A DNA stretch of 64,000 nucleotides from Rhizobium sophorae. Its GTDB lineage: Bacteria; Pseudomonadota; Alphaproteobacteria; Rhizobiales; Rhizobiaceae. This document shows, piece by piece, positions 9,003 through 19,585 of this stretch. Under the pieces are notes generated by a model. It saw nothing but the letters and a program-made list of their open reading frames with translations. It did not search any database and had not been told where the DNA came from. Every line of letters begins with the position of its first letter. Within the stretch, counting starts at the first letter, position 1. A program made the translations under genes and the position numbers. Where the stretch lies: contig NZ_JABFCN010000009.1 of NCBI RefSeq assembly GCF_013087515.1, positions 124,001 to 188,000 of the forward strand, given 5' to 3'.

Positions 9003-10352
9003 ATGATTTCGAAAATCCTCATCGCCAATCGCGGGGAAATCGCCCTTCGCGTGCTCCGGGCCTGCAAGGAACTCGGCATCGCTTGCGTGGTGGTTCATTC
9101 CACCGCCGACGCCGATGCCATGCATGTGCGCCTTGCCGACGAAAGTGTCTGCATCGGCCCGCCCTCCTCGCGCGAGAGCTATCTCAACATCCACCAGATC
9201 GTCGCCGCCTGCGAGATCACCGGCGCTGACGCCGTGCATCCGGGCTACGGCTTTCTGTCGGAGAATGCCAAATTCGCCGATATCCTCGAAGCTCACGGCA
9301 TCACCTTCATTGGGCCGACGGCCGACCATATCCGCATCATGGGCGACAAGATCACCGCCAAGACTACGGCGCTCGAGCTCGGCATTCCCGTCGTTCCGGG
9401 GTCGGACGGCGAAGTCAAGACCGAAGAGGATGCGCTGAAGACCGCCGCTGAAATCGGCTATCCCGTGCTGATCAAGGCGACGGCCGGCGGCGGCGGACGC
9501 GGCATGAAGGTCGCCAAGAGCGAGGCCGACCTGATCGAGGCCTGGTCGACGGCGCGCACGGAAGCGGCAGCCGCCTTCGGCAACGATGCCGTCTACATGG
9601 AAAAATATCTCGGCAAGCCGCGCCACATCGAAATCCAGGTGTTCGGCGACGGCGAAGGCAATGCCATCCATCTCGGCGAGCGCGACTGCTCGCTGCAGCG
9701 GCGCCATCAGAAGGTCTGGGAAGAGGCGAATTCGCCGGCACTCAACGTCGAGCAGCGCATGAAGATCGGCCAGGTCTGCGCCGACGCCATGAAGAAACTG
9801 AAATATCGCGGCGCCGGCACGATCGAATTCCTCTACGAAAACGGCGAGTTCTATTTCATCGAAATGAACACCCGCCTGCAGGTGGAGCATCCCATCACCG
9901 AAGCGATTACCGGCATCGACCTCGTGCACGAGCAGATCCGCGTCGCTTCCGGAGGCGGTCTCTCAGTGACGCAGGATGAAGTGCATTTTTCCGGTCACGC
10001 CATCGAGTGCCGCATCAATGCCGAGCACCCGCGCACCTTCGTGCCCTCACCCGGTACGATTACGCATTTCCACGCGCCGGGCGGCCTCGGCGTGCGCATC
10101 GATTCCGGTGCCTATCAGGGCTACAAGATCCCGCCCTATTACGATAGCCTCATCGGCAAGCTGATCGTGCACGGCCGTACCCGCGTCGAATGCATGATGC
10201 GCCTGCGCCGGGCGCTTGACGAATTCGTCGTCGACGGCATCAATACGACGTTGCCGCTGTTCCAGGATCTTGTCTCCAACCAGGATATCGCCAACGGCGA
10301 CTACGACATCCATTGGCTGGAAGACTACCTCGCCAAGACACCGGCGGCATAG
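9003..10352 (+). CDS. accC: Acetyl-CoA carboxylase, biotin carboxylase subunit
   Basis: A 449-residue ATP-grasp enzyme that carboxylates biotin on AccB. The [17 protein letters not shown] start, [10 protein letters not shown], the glycine-rich ATP loop [11 protein letters not shown], and [14 protein letters not shown] are all present, and the length equals the family norm. An alternative start at 8997 adds two residues. It is cotranscribed between accB and aat (7 bases to the latter). Confidence 0.97.
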   Translation: MISKILIANRGEIALRVLRACKELGIACVVVHSTADADAMHVRLADESVCIGPPSSRESYLNIHQIVAACEITGADAVHPGYGFLSENAKFADILEAHGITFIGPTADHIRIMGDKITAKTTALELGIPVVPGSDGEVKTEEDALKTAAEIGYPVLIKATAGGGGRGMKVAKSEADLIEAWSTARTEAAAAFGNDAVYMEKYLGKPRHIEIQVFGDGEGNAIHLGERDCSLQRRHQKVWEEANSPALNVEQRMKIGQVCADAMKKLKYRGAGTIEFLYENGEFYFIEMNTRLQVEHPITEAITGIDLVHEQIRVASGGGLSVTQDEVHFSGHAIECRINAEHPRTFVPSPGTITHFHAPGGLGVRIDSGAYQGYKIPPYYDSLIGKLIVHGRTRVECMMRLRRALDEFVVDGINTTLPLFQDLVSNQDIANGDYDIHWLEDYLAKTPAA

Positions 10353-10359
10353 GACAGGA

Positions 10360-10974
10360 ATGGCAGGATCGCGCAGGAAGTCACCAGGCATAACCCCTGA
10401 CATTCTCCTGCGCGCCTATTCCATCGGCCTCTTCCCGATGGCTGAATCCGCAGATGACCCGGAGATCTTCTGGGTCGAACCGGAACTGCGCGGCGTGCTG
10501 CCGCTCGACCATTTCCACGTGTCGAAGAGCCTTGCCAAGGCAGTGCGCAGGAAACCCTTCGAAATCCGGTTCGATCACGCTTTCGATCAGGTCATCGCGG
10601 CTTGCGCGGAGGAGACGTCCGGGCGCCCGAGCACCTGGATCAACAGGACGATCAGATCGCTCTATTCGACGCTCTTCGACATGGGCCATGCCCACACCGT
10701 CGAAGCTTGGGAGAACGATGAACTGGTCGGCGGCCTCTACGGCGTCTCACTCGGCTCGGCCTTCTTCGGCGAAAGCATGTTTTCGCGCCGGACGGACGCC
10801 TCGAAGATCTGCCTCGTTCATCTGGTCGACCGGCTGCGGGAAAGAGGCTTCACCCTGCTCGACACGCAGTTCACCACCGAGCATCTGAAGACGTTCGGAG
10901 CTATCGACGTTCCGAAGGCCGACTATGCCGTGATGCTGTCTGCGGCGATGGAGTCGCCGCACCTGGCTTTCTGA
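10360..10974 (+). CDS. aat: Leucyl/phenylalanyl-tRNA--protein transferase
   Basis: A 204-residue enzyme that adds Leu or Phe from aminoacyl-tRNA to proteins with N-terminal Arg or Lys, feeding the N-end rule degradation pathway. Family features seen are [14 protein letters not shown], the [14 protein letters not shown] strand, [19 protein letters not shown], and [13 protein letters not shown]. The start at 10360 follows an AGGACAGGA ribosome-binding site. It is the last gene of the aroQ-accB-accC-aat operon. Confidence 0.96.
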   Translation: MAGSRRKSPGITPDILLRAYSIGLFPMAESADDPEIFWVEPELRGVLPLDHFHVSKSLAKAVRRKPFEIRFDHAFDQVIAACAEETSGRPSTWINRTIRSLYSTLFDMGHAHTVEAWENDELVGGLYGVSLGSAFFGESMFSRRTDASKICLVHLVDRLRERGFTLLDTQFTTEHLKTFGAIDVPKADYAVMLSAAMESPHLAF

Positions 10975-10988
10975 CGATCATTATCCGA

Positions 10989-11019
10989 CGGAGGTTTGAT
11001 CGAGCGGGACGATCCTCCG
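10989..11019. terminator. Terminator-like hairpin between convergent aat and DUF2155 genes
   Basis: CGGAGG pairs with CCTCCG, enclosing the inner repeat GATCG/CGATC. The hairpin lies 15 bases after the aat stop, between two convergent genes, where a terminator is expected. It has no strong T-run, so efficiency is uncertain. Confidence 0.4.
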
Positions 11020-11085
11020 AGATGATCCTGCGCATAGCACATGAGGATCAGGCGCATAGGAGATGCCAGCCTAACGAAGATGCAG

Positions 11086-11520
11086 CTATTTCGCCTTGGC
11101 ACCGTCAGGAGCCGGGACATCCGAGTTTGCCTTGCAGTCCTTCAGCCAGACGTCATAGATCGGGTGCTCGACGGCGTTGAGGCCGGGGCTGGCGGCGAAC
11201 ATCCAGCCGGTGAAGATGCGGCGGATCTTGCGGTCGAGGGTGATCTCGTCGACCTCGACGAAACCGTCGATCTTCTGTGCTTCCGACTGGTCGCGCGAAT
11301 AACAGGTCTTCGGTGTCACCTGCAGCGCACCGAACTGTACCGTCTCATTGACATAGACGTCGAACGTCGTGATGCGGCCGGTGATCTTGTCCAGGCCGGA
11401 AAAGACGGCAACCGGATTTTCGATGCGTGCGGCATTTGCCGCAACTGGCGGAAGCAGGGCCGAGAGCGCCAGCAGCGATCCGGCGGCACGCAGCACCATG
11501 TTCCGCGTGAAGAGCTTCAT
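11086..11520 (-). CDS. DUF2155 domain-containing exported protein
   Basis: A 144-residue protein with a cleavable signal peptide ending near AANA at residues 26-29, then the DUF2155 domain (VFSGLDKITGRITTFDVYVNE; RIFTGWMFAASPGLNAVEHPIYDVWL). This family is alphaproteobacterial and of unknown function. In many genomes it lies, as here, next to the NDUFA12 gene, which is the next gene upstream on the same strand. Two Cys residues could form a periplasmic disulfide. Confidence 0.92.
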   Translation of the reverse strand: MKLFTRNMVLRAAGSLLALSALLPPVAANAARIENPVAVFSGLDKITGRITTFDVYVNETVQFGALQVTPKTCYSRDQSEAQKIDGFVEVDEITLDRKIRRIFTGWMFAASPGLNAVEHPIYDVWLKDCKANSDVPAPDGAKAK

Positions 11521-11635
11521 GTGTACCCGTCTCCAGACATTTTCAGTTCACGGCCGCGGTCAAGCGCGGCCAACCTGCGGGTAAAGGTCAATTGTGGCCA
11601 AAAGCCGGGTCTTGGGATCGCCCGGTCGAGCCGTC

Positions 11636-12034
11636 TCAGTTGCCCGGCGTCCAGGCGTCGTAATCGCCGGTGACGCGCGGACGCTCGCCCGGAACGGCGA
11701 TGGAGCCCGGCGGACGATAGGCCTGCGGCGAACCGGTATGGTTGGGCCGGTGCGGCTTCTGCCAATCCTTGGCGACGTAGTTTTCCTTGGACGGAGGAAC
11801 ATCGGTGCGATGATGCATCCAGCCATGCCAACCCGGCGGAATGGCGGAGGCTTCGGCATAACCCTTGTAGATCACCCAGCGCTTCGGCAGACCGTAGGAA
11901 GACATGCCGCCTTCGTAGTAGACGTTGCCGAATTCATCCTCGCCGACGCGCTTGCCAAAACGCCAGGTCGCAAAACGCGTGCCCATCGTCTGACCGTTCC
12001 ACCAGGTAAAGGTCTGAACCAGAAGATTCCACAT
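11636..12034 (-). CDS. NADH:ubiquinone oxidoreductase NDUFA12-family subunit
   Basis: A 132-residue homologue of the mitochondrial complex I accessory subunit NDUFA12 (B17.2). It carries the signatures GTRFATWRFGKRVGEDEFGNVYYE, RRWVIYKG-like WVIYKGYAEASAIPPGWHGWMHH, and KPHRPNHTGSPQAYRPPGS. It is an accessory subunit on the matrix/cytoplasmic arm and is restricted to alphaproteobacteria among bacteria. The start at 12034 (MWNLLVQTFTWWNGQT) is preferred; the frame is open to 12067. Confidence 0.94.
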   Translation of the reverse strand: MWNLLVQTFTWWNGQTMGTRFATWRFGKRVGEDEFGNVYYEGGMSSYGLPKRWVIYKGYAEASAIPPGWHGWMHHRTDVPPSKENYVAKDWQKPHRPNHTGSPQAYRPPGSIAVPGERPRVTGDYDAWTPGN

Positions 12035-12137
12035 GTCTTTTCCTTGTGCCCGCCAGATGCGAGCCAAACCAGAATTCGTTTCCTCGCTTATGCCGTCGCC
12101 AAGCCGAATTGTCCAGCGATTCCGCGACAGTCACGGG

Positions 12138-12611
12138 TCATTTCAAAACCATCTTGAAGCCGAGATGCGAGGGCTTGAAGCCCAGCCTTTCGTAGAAACG
12201 ATGGGCATCCTTGCGTATTGCATTCGAGGTCAAGGCAACCCGCCCGATACCGCGGCCTTTTGCCTCGGCAATGGCGAATTCGATCATCAGTCCGCCGACC
12301 CCCTGCCCGCGCATATCGGCGCGTGTCTGCACCGCCTCGATAATCATCGCCGAGGAGCCACGGCCGGTGAGCGAAGTCGTCACCATCGTCTGAAACGTGC
12401 CGACGACCTCGCCGCCACGCTCTGCGACGTAAAGCGTCTGGTCGGGCGAGGCCTCGATGACGGCGAAGGCCCTGAGGTAGTCGGGGAAGGCCTCAGGTTC
12501 CGTGGAATCGCCGTGACCGCCGAGTGCGTCGGCGGCAAACATAGCCACGAGCGCAGGCAGGTCGTCCTTGCGAGCCTGGCGAATGAAAATGTCGGATAAC
12601 TCGGCCGCCAC
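12138..12611 (-). CDS. GNAT-family N-acetyltransferase
   Basis: A 157-residue GNAT fold. Motif A (RADMRGQGVGGLMIEFAIAEAKGRG) binds acetyl-CoA, and NAIRKDAHRFYERLGFKPSHLGFKM is motif B. The substrate is unknown. It starts 4 bases after the end of a second GNAT gene, which itself follows gatB by 3 bases, so all three are very likely one transcript. Confidence 0.92.
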   Translation of the reverse strand: MAAELSDIFIRQARKDDLPALVAMFAADALGGHGDSTEPEAFPDYLRAFAVIEASPDQTLYVAERGGEVVGTFQTMVTTSLTGRGSSAMIIEAVQTRADMRGQGVGGLMIEFAIAEAKGRGIGRVALTSNAIRKDAHRFYERLGFKPSHLGFKMVLK

Positions 12612-12615
12612 GGTC

Positions 12616-13119
12616 TCAATGCCCTTCGAGCGGTTTTTCGAAGATCAGCGCAGGAATGCCGGATTGCCCGGCCCCACTATTCTCATTGCGGCCGATCTCG
12701 CTGAAGCCATGCGTGAGATAGAAGGCGATCGCTGCAGCGTTTTGCGGTTCGACTTCGAGGCGCATGATCTCCGCATCGGGAAAGCAGGTTTCGAGCTCGG
12801 CGAAGATATCGCGGCCGATACCCTGGTGCTGCAGCGCCGGCCTGACATAGAGGAGATGCAGCATGACCGTTTTCGTCAATGCCTGCGACATTGCCGCATA
12901 ACCCATGCCGCCGATATTACGGCCGTCATCGGCAACGAGGAATTCGGCATCCTTTCGCACCAGCCGCGCCTTCAGCGCCGCCGGCGAAAAGAGATGGGCG
13001 ACCAGTTCATCTACTTTAGCTCGGCCATGGAGACCGTCATAGACGGCATGAAAGCTCTCCGCCAGCAGGGCGCGCACCTTCTCCAGGTCGCGCTCGCCGG
13101 CAGTGCGGACGAAATACAC
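12616..13119 (-). CDS. GNAT-family N-acetyltransferase
   Basis: A 167-residue GNAT protein with the acetyl-CoA loop LQHQGIGRDIFAELE and the C-terminal motif NAAAIAFYLTHGFSEIGR. The start, MYFVRTAGERDLEKVRALL, is a typical GNAT beta-1/alpha-1. It sits between gatB (3 bases upstream) and another GNAT gene. The substrate is unknown; RimI-like protein acetylation is possible but not shown. Confidence 0.92.
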   Translation of the reverse strand: MYFVRTAGERDLEKVRALLAESFHAVYDGLHGRAKVDELVAHLFSPAALKARLVRKDAEFLVADDGRNIGGMGYAAMSQALTKTVMLHLLYVRPALQHQGIGRDIFAELETCFPDAEIMRLEVEPQNAAAIAFYLTHGFSEIGRNENSGAGQSGIPALIFEKPLEGH

Positions 13120-13122
13120 CGC

Positions 13123-14625
13123 TTACTCCTCGATGCCGAGCTTCGCCTTGACGAGGGCCTGAACAGCCTGCGGATTGGCCTTGCCGCCGGTCGCCTTCAT
13201 CACCTGGCCGACGAACCATGCCGCCATGGTCGGCTTCGCCTTGACCTTTTCGACCTGGTCCGGATTGGCGGCGATGATCTCGTCGACGGCCTTTTCGATC
13301 GCGCCGGTATCGGTCACCTGCTTCATGCCGCGCGCCTCGACGATCTCGGCGGGATCGCCGCCCTCGGTGAGCACGATCTCGAAGAGATCCTTGGCGATCT
13401 TGCCGGATATGGTTCCCGCCTTGATAAGATCGATGATGGCGCCGAGCTGGGCAGGCGAAACCGGCGTCTGCTCGATGTCCTTGCCGGTGCGGTTCAGGGC
13501 TCCAAGCAGATCGTTGATCACCCAGTTGGCCGCCGTCTTGCCGTCACGGCCTGCGGCGACCGCTTCGAAATAATCGGCAATCGCCTTTTCGGAAACGAGC
13601 ACTGAAGCATCGTAGATCGACAGGCCGAGATCGCGCACGAAGCGCTCCTTCTTGTCGTCGGGCAGTTCCGGCAGATCGGCTTCGAGCGCCTTGATGAAGG
13701 CATCGTCGAATTCGAGCGGCAGCAGATCCGGATCGGGGAAATAACGATAGTCATGCGCATCCTCCTTGGAGCGCATCGACCGCGTCTCGCCCTTGTTCGG
13801 ATCGAACAGGCGGGTCTCCTGATCGATCTTGCCACCGTCCTCCAGAATGCCGATCTGGCGACGGGCTTCGTATTCGATCGCCTGACCGATGAAACGGATG
13901 GAGTTGACGTTCTTGATTTCGCAACGCGTGCCGAAATCTTCGCCCGGCCGGCGGACGGAGACGTTGACGTCGGCGCGCATCGAGCCCTCGTCCATGTTGC
14001 CGTCGCAGGTGCCAAGATAGCGCACGATCGAGCGCAGTTTGGTCATATAGGCCTTGGCCTCGTCGGACGAGCGCATGTCGGGCTTGGAGACGATCTCCAT
14101 CAGGGCAACGCCCGAACGGTTTAAATCGACATAGGACATGGTCGCGTGCTGGTCATGCATCGACTTACCGGCATCCTGCTCCAGGTGCAGGCGCTCGATG
14201 CCGATCTCGATATCCTCGAACTGGCCCTGGCGGTCCGGCCCGAGAGAAATGACGATCTTGCCCTCGCCGACGATCGGATCCTTGAACTGCGAGATCTGAT
14301 AGCCCTGCGGCAGGTCGGGATAGAAATAGTTCTTGCGATCAAACAGGGAGCGCTTGTTGATCTGGGCCTTCAGGCCGAGGCCGGTGCGAACAGCCTGCTT
14401 GACGCATTCCTCGTTGATGACAGGCAGCATGCCGGGCATGGCGGCGTCGACCATCGAGACGTTCGAATTCTGCGGCTTGCCGAATTCCGTCGAGGCGCCG
14501 GAGAAGAGCTTCGAATTGGACAGCACCTGGGCATGGACTTCCATGCCGACGATGACTTCCCAGTCGCCGGTGGCGCCGGGGATGAAGCGTTTCGGATCAG
14601 GCGTGCGGACGTCGACAAGGGTCAT
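13123..14625 (-). CDS. gatB: Asp-tRNA(Asn)/Glu-tRNA(Gln) amidotransferase subunit B
   Basis: A 500-residue tRNA-binding kinase subunit of the GatCAB complex, which converts misacylated Glu-tRNA(Gln) to Gln-tRNA(Gln). Seen are [59 protein letters not shown], and the C-terminal YqeY-like helical tail (about residues 355-500). gatC and gatA are encoded 2.4 kb away on the same strand, separated by unrelated genes, as in other rhizobia. Confidence 0.97.
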   Translation of the reverse strand: MTLVDVRTPDPKRFIPGATGDWEVIVGMEVHAQVLSNSKLFSGASTEFGKPQNSNVSMVDAAMPGMLPVINEECVKQAVRTGLGLKAQINKRSLFDRKNYFYPDLPQGYQISQFKDPIVGEGKIVISLGPDRQGQFEDIEIGIERLHLEQDAGKSMHDQHATMSYVDLNRSGVALMEIVSKPDMRSSDEAKAYMTKLRSIVRYLGTCDGNMDEGSMRADVNVSVRRPGEDFGTRCEIKNVNSIRFIGQAIEYEARRQIGILEDGGKIDQETRLFDPNKGETRSMRSKEDAHDYRYFPDPDLLPLEFDDAFIKALEADLPELPDDKKERFVRDLGLSIYDASVLVSEKAIADYFEAVAAGRDGKTAANWVINDLLGALNRTGKDIEQTPVSPAQLGAIIDLIKAGTISGKIAKDLFEIVLTEGGDPAEIVEARGMKQVTDTGAIEKAVDEIIAANPDQVEKVKAKPTMAAWFVGQVMKATGGKANPQAVQALVKAKLGIEE

Positions 14626-14754
14626 CTGATGCTCTTTGCAGGCTGTTCTTTTCCACTGGTGAGGTAAAGGAAATGGCGTGCCGGTGCAAGGCTTTCGCCA
14701 TGACGCGCATTGCGGTTTTGCCGTCCATTAACGGAGCCGCGGTAGGGTTCCCCT

Positions 14755-15057
14755 ATGACGATGATCGATATTATCAAATGGGCCTTACTGTTTCTGGCCC
14801 TGAACCTTTTAGTATTCTCGATCTATTTTAGGGACAAGCAGGCGGCGCGCCACGGCAAGCGGCGCATCAGCGAGCGCACGCTTCTCTTGCTGGCGCTGAT
14901 CGGCGGCAGCCTTGGCGCGGTGGCGGCACAGCAGTTGCTGCGGCACAAGACGAGAAAGGAGCCGTTCCGGTCAATCCTGGCGGCGATCCTGATCCTGCAC
15001 GGCGCACTGATTGCTGTGCTGGCCTTCTTGCCGCAATGGAGCCCTCTCCTTCTTTAG
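14755..15057 (+). CDS. DUF1294 small membrane protein
   Basis: A 100-residue protein with about three hydrophobic segments (residues 5-24, 43-62, 76-95). Between the first two lies the DUF1294 hallmark: FRDKQAARHGKRRISE followed by LLLLALIGGSLGAVAAQ and HKTRKEPFR. It is an inner-membrane protein of unknown role. It is divergent from gatB (129-base gap) and convergent with the next acetyltransferase gene. Confidence 0.9.
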   Translation: MTMIDIIKWALLFLALNLLVFSIYFRDKQAARHGKRRISERTLLLLALIGGSLGAVAAQQLLRHKTRKEPFRSILAAILILHGALIAVLAFLPQWSPLLL

Positions 15058-15070
15058 GATTTTTGAAACA

Positions 15071-15604
15071 TCAGAATTCCAGCCCATACTCACCTTGGCC
15101 GTCCGAAACGAGCTGTTTCGTCAGTCCAACGGAGGGCACGTCACGGTCGAGCTTCGGATTGTAGGCAACCGAAAGCCAATGAATGCTATAGCCGTGCTTC
15201 TGGAAGAAGCCGATCGCCTCGCTATTGCCGGAATGGGTCTGCATCGCCGCCTTCTCGAAGCCCTGATCGGCGATCTCCTTTTCGATGCGGACGAGAAGGG
15301 CCGAGCCGAGACCCTGGCGGGTGAATGCGGGATCGATCCAGAAATCCGAGATGGTTTCGTCCAATCCCTCGCGCGCTGCCCATCCTGCGACCTGGCCGTT
15401 CTGCTCGACGACGGTGATGGTCAGCCAGTCGTTTTCCACGAAATTCCGGAAGGCGTTGCGCGCTGCGTCGATCATCGCGTCCGATTCGCCGATCGACGCC
15501 ATCGCCTTTTGCCAGGCCCTGAGCCCGATCTCGCTCAATAGCTCCGCTTCACCGTCGCGGGCATTGCGAATGTGGATCAACGACACCTCCGCGTTACGCC
15601 TCAA
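15071..15604 (-). CDS. GNAT-family N-acetyltransferase
   Basis: A 177-residue GNAT protein with WIDPAFTRQGLGSALLVRIEKEIADQG (acetyl-CoA loop) and NSEAIGFFQKHGYSIHW (motif B). The substrate is unknown. The first eight residues may be extra, since MRRNAEVSLIHIRNA has no second ATG to decide the start. Confidence 0.9.
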   Translation of the reverse strand: MRRNAEVSLIHIRNARDGEAELLSEIGLRAWQKAMASIGESDAMIDAARNAFRNFVENDWLTITVVEQNGQVAGWAAREGLDETISDFWIDPAFTRQGLGSALLVRIEKEIADQGFEKAAMQTHSGNSEAIGFFQKHGYSIHWLSVAYNPKLDRDVPSVGLTKQLVSDGQGEYGLEF

Positions 15605-15890
15605 CTAGACCATTGAGTCGCGGATTTTACCAGTAGCTCCAACAGGATGATCGACCGAAACCGCGGTTTTCGGCTGGTTTTGAGAGGCAAACACGTCTTG
15701 ACCGAATTTTCCGGGCTGAATAATAGGTCTTATCGAGGTGTTTTATGTTGAGCCTGCCTGAGACCCGGTAAAGGCCCTGCCCGCAAGTTTCCTTGCGCGC
15801 ATGGGCCCGAAAAAAACGAAGCCCTGACGTTCGAATGAGCGCCAGATCGTTTTTGTGCGCCCTGCCGGGCGCGATACCGGATCTCAACAT

Positions 15891-16148
15891 ATGGACATTT
15901 CTCGCACGGAGCAGCGAATCCTGCATCTCATGGCCCAAGGCGGCCGCATCGAAATTACCCGCGACGACGACAGGAAGATCGAGGGGGTCAGTTGCTTCAC
16001 TCGCGACGGCTGGCTCTATCCCGGGGTCGACCTCGATCTCTTCCGCAGGCTGAAGCGGCTGAAGGCAATCAAGTCCTCAGGCGGCCACCCCTACCGGATC
16101 ACCGAAAGAGGGCTGAAGTTGGTCAGGTCTCAGCTGAACAACAGGTAA
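15891..16148 (+). CDS. YjhX family (UPF0386) small protein
   Basis: An 85-residue protein that starts MDISRTEQRILHLMAQGGRI and contains ITRDDDRKIEGVSCFTRDGWLYPG and the C-terminal GHPYRITERGLKLVRSQL. This matches the YjhX family, whose E. coli member has been described as a toxin of a YjhX-YjhQ pair (YjhQ is a GNAT protein). Here the neighbours on the opposite strand are GNAT genes, but none is cotranscribed with it. The start at 15891 fits the family N-terminus. Confidence 0.88.
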   Translation: MDISRTEQRILHLMAQGGRIEITRDDDRKIEGVSCFTRDGWLYPGVDLDLFRRLKRLKAIKSSGGHPYRITERGLKLVRSQLNNR

Positions 16149-16197
16149 TAGTGGCACTCCCGATCGCGTCTCGAACGGGGCGATCGGGGGTGTCGCC

Positions 16198-16473
16198 TCA
16201 AACCTTTGCAGAGAGTTCCGTCCGCATCGCCGACCACTCGTCTGCCATCGTGCCCGTGCCCCGCGCCTTGCCGGCGCGGCGATACCAGTAGTCGGCATTC
16301 CAGTCATCGCCCTCGATGCGATGGCAAAGGGCGTGCCCCCAATCGAACGGCTGTTCGCCTTCGTGGCGCTGGCAGATGTCGTGCACCGCCTGCCAATCCG
16401 CACCCATGGCGAAACCGCCGGCAGAGAGGCGATCGAATGCCTCGATTAATTGCGCAAGATCATTGTTCGCCAT
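16198..16473 (-). CDS. Conserved hypothetical protein, 91 residues
   Basis: A soluble, Trp-rich protein (CQRHEGEQPFDWGHALCHRIEGDDWNADYWYRRAG) of a type often found in alphaproteobacteria, with no assigned function. It lies 21 bases downstream of a GNAT gene that overlaps gatA, so it is probably the last gene of the gatC-gatA transcript. I do not recognise a domain with a known activity. Confidence 0.8.
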   Translation of the reverse strand: MANNDLAQLIEAFDRLSAGGFAMGADWQAVHDICQRHEGEQPFDWGHALCHRIEGDDWNADYWYRRAGKARGTGTMADEWSAMRTELSAKV

Positions 16474-16494
16474 AAGACCTCCTCCTGGTTCCCG

Positions 16495-16995
16495 CTATCG
16501 GTCAGGCAACCGCTTCTCCAGATGCACCTTTTCAAGTTCAACGCCCATGCTCTTGGAAAATTCGCGGCCGCGCCAGATGATGATGAAGCCGCAGCGTTCG
16601 TAGAGCCGGATTGCGCCCTCGTTCCGGGCGTGCGTGTCGAGCCTGGCAGTCACCAGTCCCTCTGAGGCCATCAGCTCGCACAAATGAAGCAGGAGAGCCC
16701 GGCCAACGCCGTTGCCCTGATGATCGGGATGCACCCAGAGGTCGGACACATAATTCGGTTGATTTTCACGCGCGCCCCAGCCGAGAATCGTCCCGCCCCG
16801 CTCGGCAACGACGATCTCGCCTTTCGTTTCCTTAGGAAAGATGGCGAACTCGTGCCGCACCCTGGCGATTACATCGGGATCGAGATAGCTGTCCTCGAAG
16901 GCATCACTGGCGGCCCATGCGGCAAAGCCGACGGCGCCGACCGTTTCGTGGTCGGCAGCCGTTATTCTTCGGATCGTTAGATCCGTTACCACCAC
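16495..16995 (-). CDS. GNAT-family N-acetyltransferase overlapping gatA
   Basis: A 166-residue GNAT protein with the acetyl-CoA loop [25 protein letters not shown] and the motif [17 protein letters not shown]. Its ATG at 16995 lies inside the last codons of gatA (stop at 16986), a 10-base overlap that suggests translational coupling. The substrate is unknown. Confidence 0.92.
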   Translation of the reverse strand: MVVTDLTIRRITAADHETVGAVGFAAWAASDAFEDSYLDPDVIARVRHEFAIFPKETKGEIVVAERGGTILGWGARENQPNYVSDLWVHPDHQGNGVGRALLLHLCELMASEGLVTARLDTHARNEGAIRLYERCGFIIIWRGREFSKSMGVELEKVHLEKRLPDR

Positions 16996-18467
16996 TTGGC
17001 CGGCGTAAACCGGCCGGCTGCCTGCTCGATGACATGAGCGGTCTTGAAGAGGGTTTCCTCATCGAAGGGTTTGCCGATCAGCTGCAGGCCGAGCGGCAGG
17101 CCCTTATGGTCGAGGCCGGCCGGCACGGCGATGCCGGGCAGGCCTGCCATGTTGACCGTCACCGTGAAGATGTCGTTCAGATACATCTTCACCGGATCGG
17201 CGGCGAGGTTCTCATCGGCAACGCCGAAGGCCGACGACGGCGTTGCCGGCGTCAGGATGGCATCGACACCAGCGTCAAAGGCGAGTTCGAAATCGCGCTT
17301 GATCAGCGTGCGCACCTTCTGGGCGCGGATGTAATAGGCATCGTAATAACCGGCCGACAGCACATAGGTGCCGATCATGATGCGGCGCTTGACTTCCTTG
17401 CCGAAGCCCGCGGCACGCGTCTTCTCATACATGTCGACGATATCCTTGCCGTCGACGCGCAGGCCGTAGCGCACACCGTCGTAACGCGCGAGGTTCGAGG
17501 ATGCCTCGGCGGGAGCGACGATGTAATAGGCCGGAAGGGCATATTTTGTGTGCGGCAGCGAGATGTCGACGATCTCGGCGCCGGCATCCTTCAGCCAGGC
17601 GATGCCCTGGCGCCAGAGGGTCTCGATCTCATCCGGCATGCCGTCGACACGGTATTCGTTCGGAATGCCGATCTTCATGCCCTTCAGCGACTGGCCGAGA
17701 GCTGCTTCGTAATCCGGCACCGGCAGATCGACCGATGTCGTGTCCTTTGCGTCGACGCTTGCCATCGACTTCAAAAGGATGGCGGCGTCGCGTACGTCGC
17801 GGGCGATCGGGCCTGCCTGGTCGAGCGAAGAGGCGAAGGCGACGGTGCCCCAGCGCGAGCAGCGGCCATAGGTCGGCTTGATGCCGACGGTGCCGGTGAA
17901 GGCAGCCGGCTGGCGGATCGAGCCGCCGGTATCGGTCGCTGTGGCGCCGGCGCAAAGATGCGCGGCGACGGCTGCGGCCGAGCCGCCGGAGGAGCCGCCG
18001 GGCACGAGCTGCTGGTTGGAGCCTGACGCACGCCAGGGATTGATCACCGGGCCGTAATGCGAGGTCTCGTTGGAGGAGCCCATGGCGAACTCATCCATGT
18101 TCAGCTTGCCGAGCATGACGGCGCCGTCATCCCAGAGGTTCTGCGTCACGGTCGATTCATAACGCGGCTCGAAACCATCGAGAATGTGGCTGCAGGCCTG
18201 GGTGTGAACACCGACGGTGGCGAAGAGATCCTTGATGCCGAGCGGAATGCCTTCGAGTTCGCCCGCCTTGCCGGCGGCGATGCGCGCGTCGGAGTTCTTC
18301 GCCATGACGCTGGCAAGATCCGGCGTGATCTTGATATAGGCGTTCAACCGGCCATTGGCCGCATCGATCGCCGAGATATAGGCTTCGGTGAGTTCGATCG
18401 CGGTGATTTCCTTGGCGCGCAGCTTCTGGCGGGCTTCGGCAATGGTCAGGCTGGTGAGTTCGCTCAT
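16986..18467 (-). CDS. gatA: Asp-tRNA(Asn)/Glu-tRNA(Gln) amidotransferase subunit A
   Basis: A 493-residue amidase-signature enzyme that releases ammonia from glutamine for the GatCAB reaction. The Ser-cisSer-Lys triad is visible: Lys in GIKDLFA (about residue 78), Ser in [14 protein letters not shown], and the nucleophile Ser in [12 protein letters not shown]. The length is normal. It lies 56 bases downstream of gatC. Confidence 0.97.
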   Translation of the reverse strand: MSELTSLTIAEARQKLRAKEITAIELTEAYISAIDAANGRLNAYIKITPDLASVMAKNSDARIAAGKAGELEGIPLGIKDLFATVGVHTQACSHILDGFEPRYESTVTQNLWDDGAVMLGKLNMDEFAMGSSNETSHYGPVINPWRASGSNQQLVPGGSSGGSAAAVAAHLCAGATATDTGGSIRQPAAFTGTVGIKPTYGRCSRWGTVAFASSLDQAGPIARDVRDAAILLKSMASVDAKDTTSVDLPVPDYEAALGQSLKGMKIGIPNEYRVDGMPDEIETLWRQGIAWLKDAGAEIVDISLPHTKYALPAYYIVAPAEASSNLARYDGVRYGLRVDGKDIVDMYEKTRAAGFGKEVKRRIMIGTYVLSAGYYDAYYIRAQKVRTLIKRDFELAFDAGVDAILTPATPSSAFGVADENLAADPVKMYLNDIFTVTVNMAGLPGIAVPAGLDHKGLPLGLQLIGKPFDEETLFKTAHVIEQAAGRFTPAKWW

Positions 18468-18523
18468 CGTGTTTTCGCTTCAGATCTGGAATGGCAACAG
18501 GGTCGGAAAGAGGCTTCGAAGCC

Positions 18524-18811
18524 TTATTCGACGACTTTCGGCACCAGGAAAAAATTGTGGTCGGTGACGGGCGCATTGGCGACGATATCGGCTGCCTTGT
18601 TGCCGTCGGTCACCTCATCGCTCCGCTTCTTCATTGCCGTCGGGGTCACCGACGTCATCGCCTCGACGCCATCGACATTCACTTCGGAGAGTTGCTCGAC
18701 GAAGCCAAGGATGCCGTTCAGCTCGCCGACCATGCGATTTGCCTCGTCCTCGGAGACGGCAATACGGGCAAGGCGGGCGACGCGCTTCACAGTGGCAAGA
18801 TCGACGGACAT
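18524..18811 (-). CDS. gatC: Asp-tRNA(Asn)/Glu-tRNA(Gln) amidotransferase subunit C
   Basis: A 95-residue small subunit that stabilises the GatA-GatB interface. The characteristic [20 protein letters not shown] start and the [21 protein letters not shown] middle are present. It is the first gene of the gatC-gatA-GNAT-hypothetical unit. Confidence 0.96.
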   Translation of the reverse strand: MSVDLATVKRVARLARIAVSEDEANRMVGELNGILGFVEQLSEVNVDGVEAMTSVTPTAMKKRSDEVTDGNKAADIVANAPVTDHNFFLVPKVVE

Positions 18812-18880
18812 GGCATTCTCCGGATAGGATTTTTCCTACCCGCTATAAAGGCCATGTCCGCCGTGTGCAACGGGGTTTCG

Positions 18881-19585
18881 TCAGATCGACAGGCTCTCGG
18901 AAGGCTTGATCGCCCTCACTTCCGTCTTCGATCCCTCCATGCCGGCAACGAATTTTTCAGCCGTCTGGTCGATGATCGGAAAGGTACCGTAGTGGCAGGG
19001 GATCGCGGTCTTGAAGTTGAAATAGCGCCGGCAGGCAAGTGCTGCCACCGCGCCACCCATGGTGAAGCGGTCTCCGACCGGCACGAAGCCGATATCAGGC
19101 TGGTGCAATTCATTGATCAGCGCCATGTCGGAGAAGATATCGGTATCGCCCATGGCAAGGATCGAGGCTTCGTCGTCGAAATGCAGCATCAGGCCGTTGG
19201 CGTTGCCGAGCGCATGCGAGACGCCGTCCTCGGTGATCTGGGCGGAAGAGTGCAGCGCATTGGTGAAGGTCGCCGAGAAGCTGCCGAGTGCGATGGTGCC
19301 GCCGGTATTGCCCATCTCGATCTTGTCGACGCCCTTGGAGCCGAGCCAGGCGGCGAGATCGGCATTGGCGAGAACGACGGCGCCGGTTTCCTTGGCGAGT
19401 GCCACGGTATCGCCGACATGGTCGCCATGGCCATGCGTCAACAAGATATGGGTGATGCCTGCGGACACTTCCTTAATATCCTGGCCGGAAAAGGAGGCGT
19501 TATAGCTGAGGAACGGGTCGAGCAGGATCCTCGCCTTTGATGTCTCGATGCGGAAGGCGGAATGGCCGAGCCAGGTGATCTTCAT
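18881..19585 (-). CDS. UPF0173 metal-dependent hydrolase (metallo-beta-lactamase fold)
   Basis: A 234-residue protein with the UPF0173 start [14 protein letters not shown] and the di-metal motif [12 protein letters not shown] (HxHxDH). Downstream His/Asp ligands lie in [18 protein letters not shown] and [10 protein letters not shown]. It is a cytoplasmic hydrolase of unknown substrate. It is transcribed on its own upstream of gatC and divergently from ruvX. Confidence 0.93.
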   Translation of the reverse strand: MKITWLGHSAFRIETSKARILLDPFLSYNASFSGQDIKEVSAGITHILLTHGHGDHVGDTVALAKETGAVVLANADLAAWLGSKGVDKIEMGNTGGTIALGSFSATFTNALHSSAQITEDGVSHALGNANGLMLHFDDEASILAMGDTDIFSDMALINELHQPDIGFVPVGDRFTMGGAVAALACRRYFNFKTAIPCHYGTFPIIDQTAEKFVAGMEGSKTEVRAIKPSESLSI

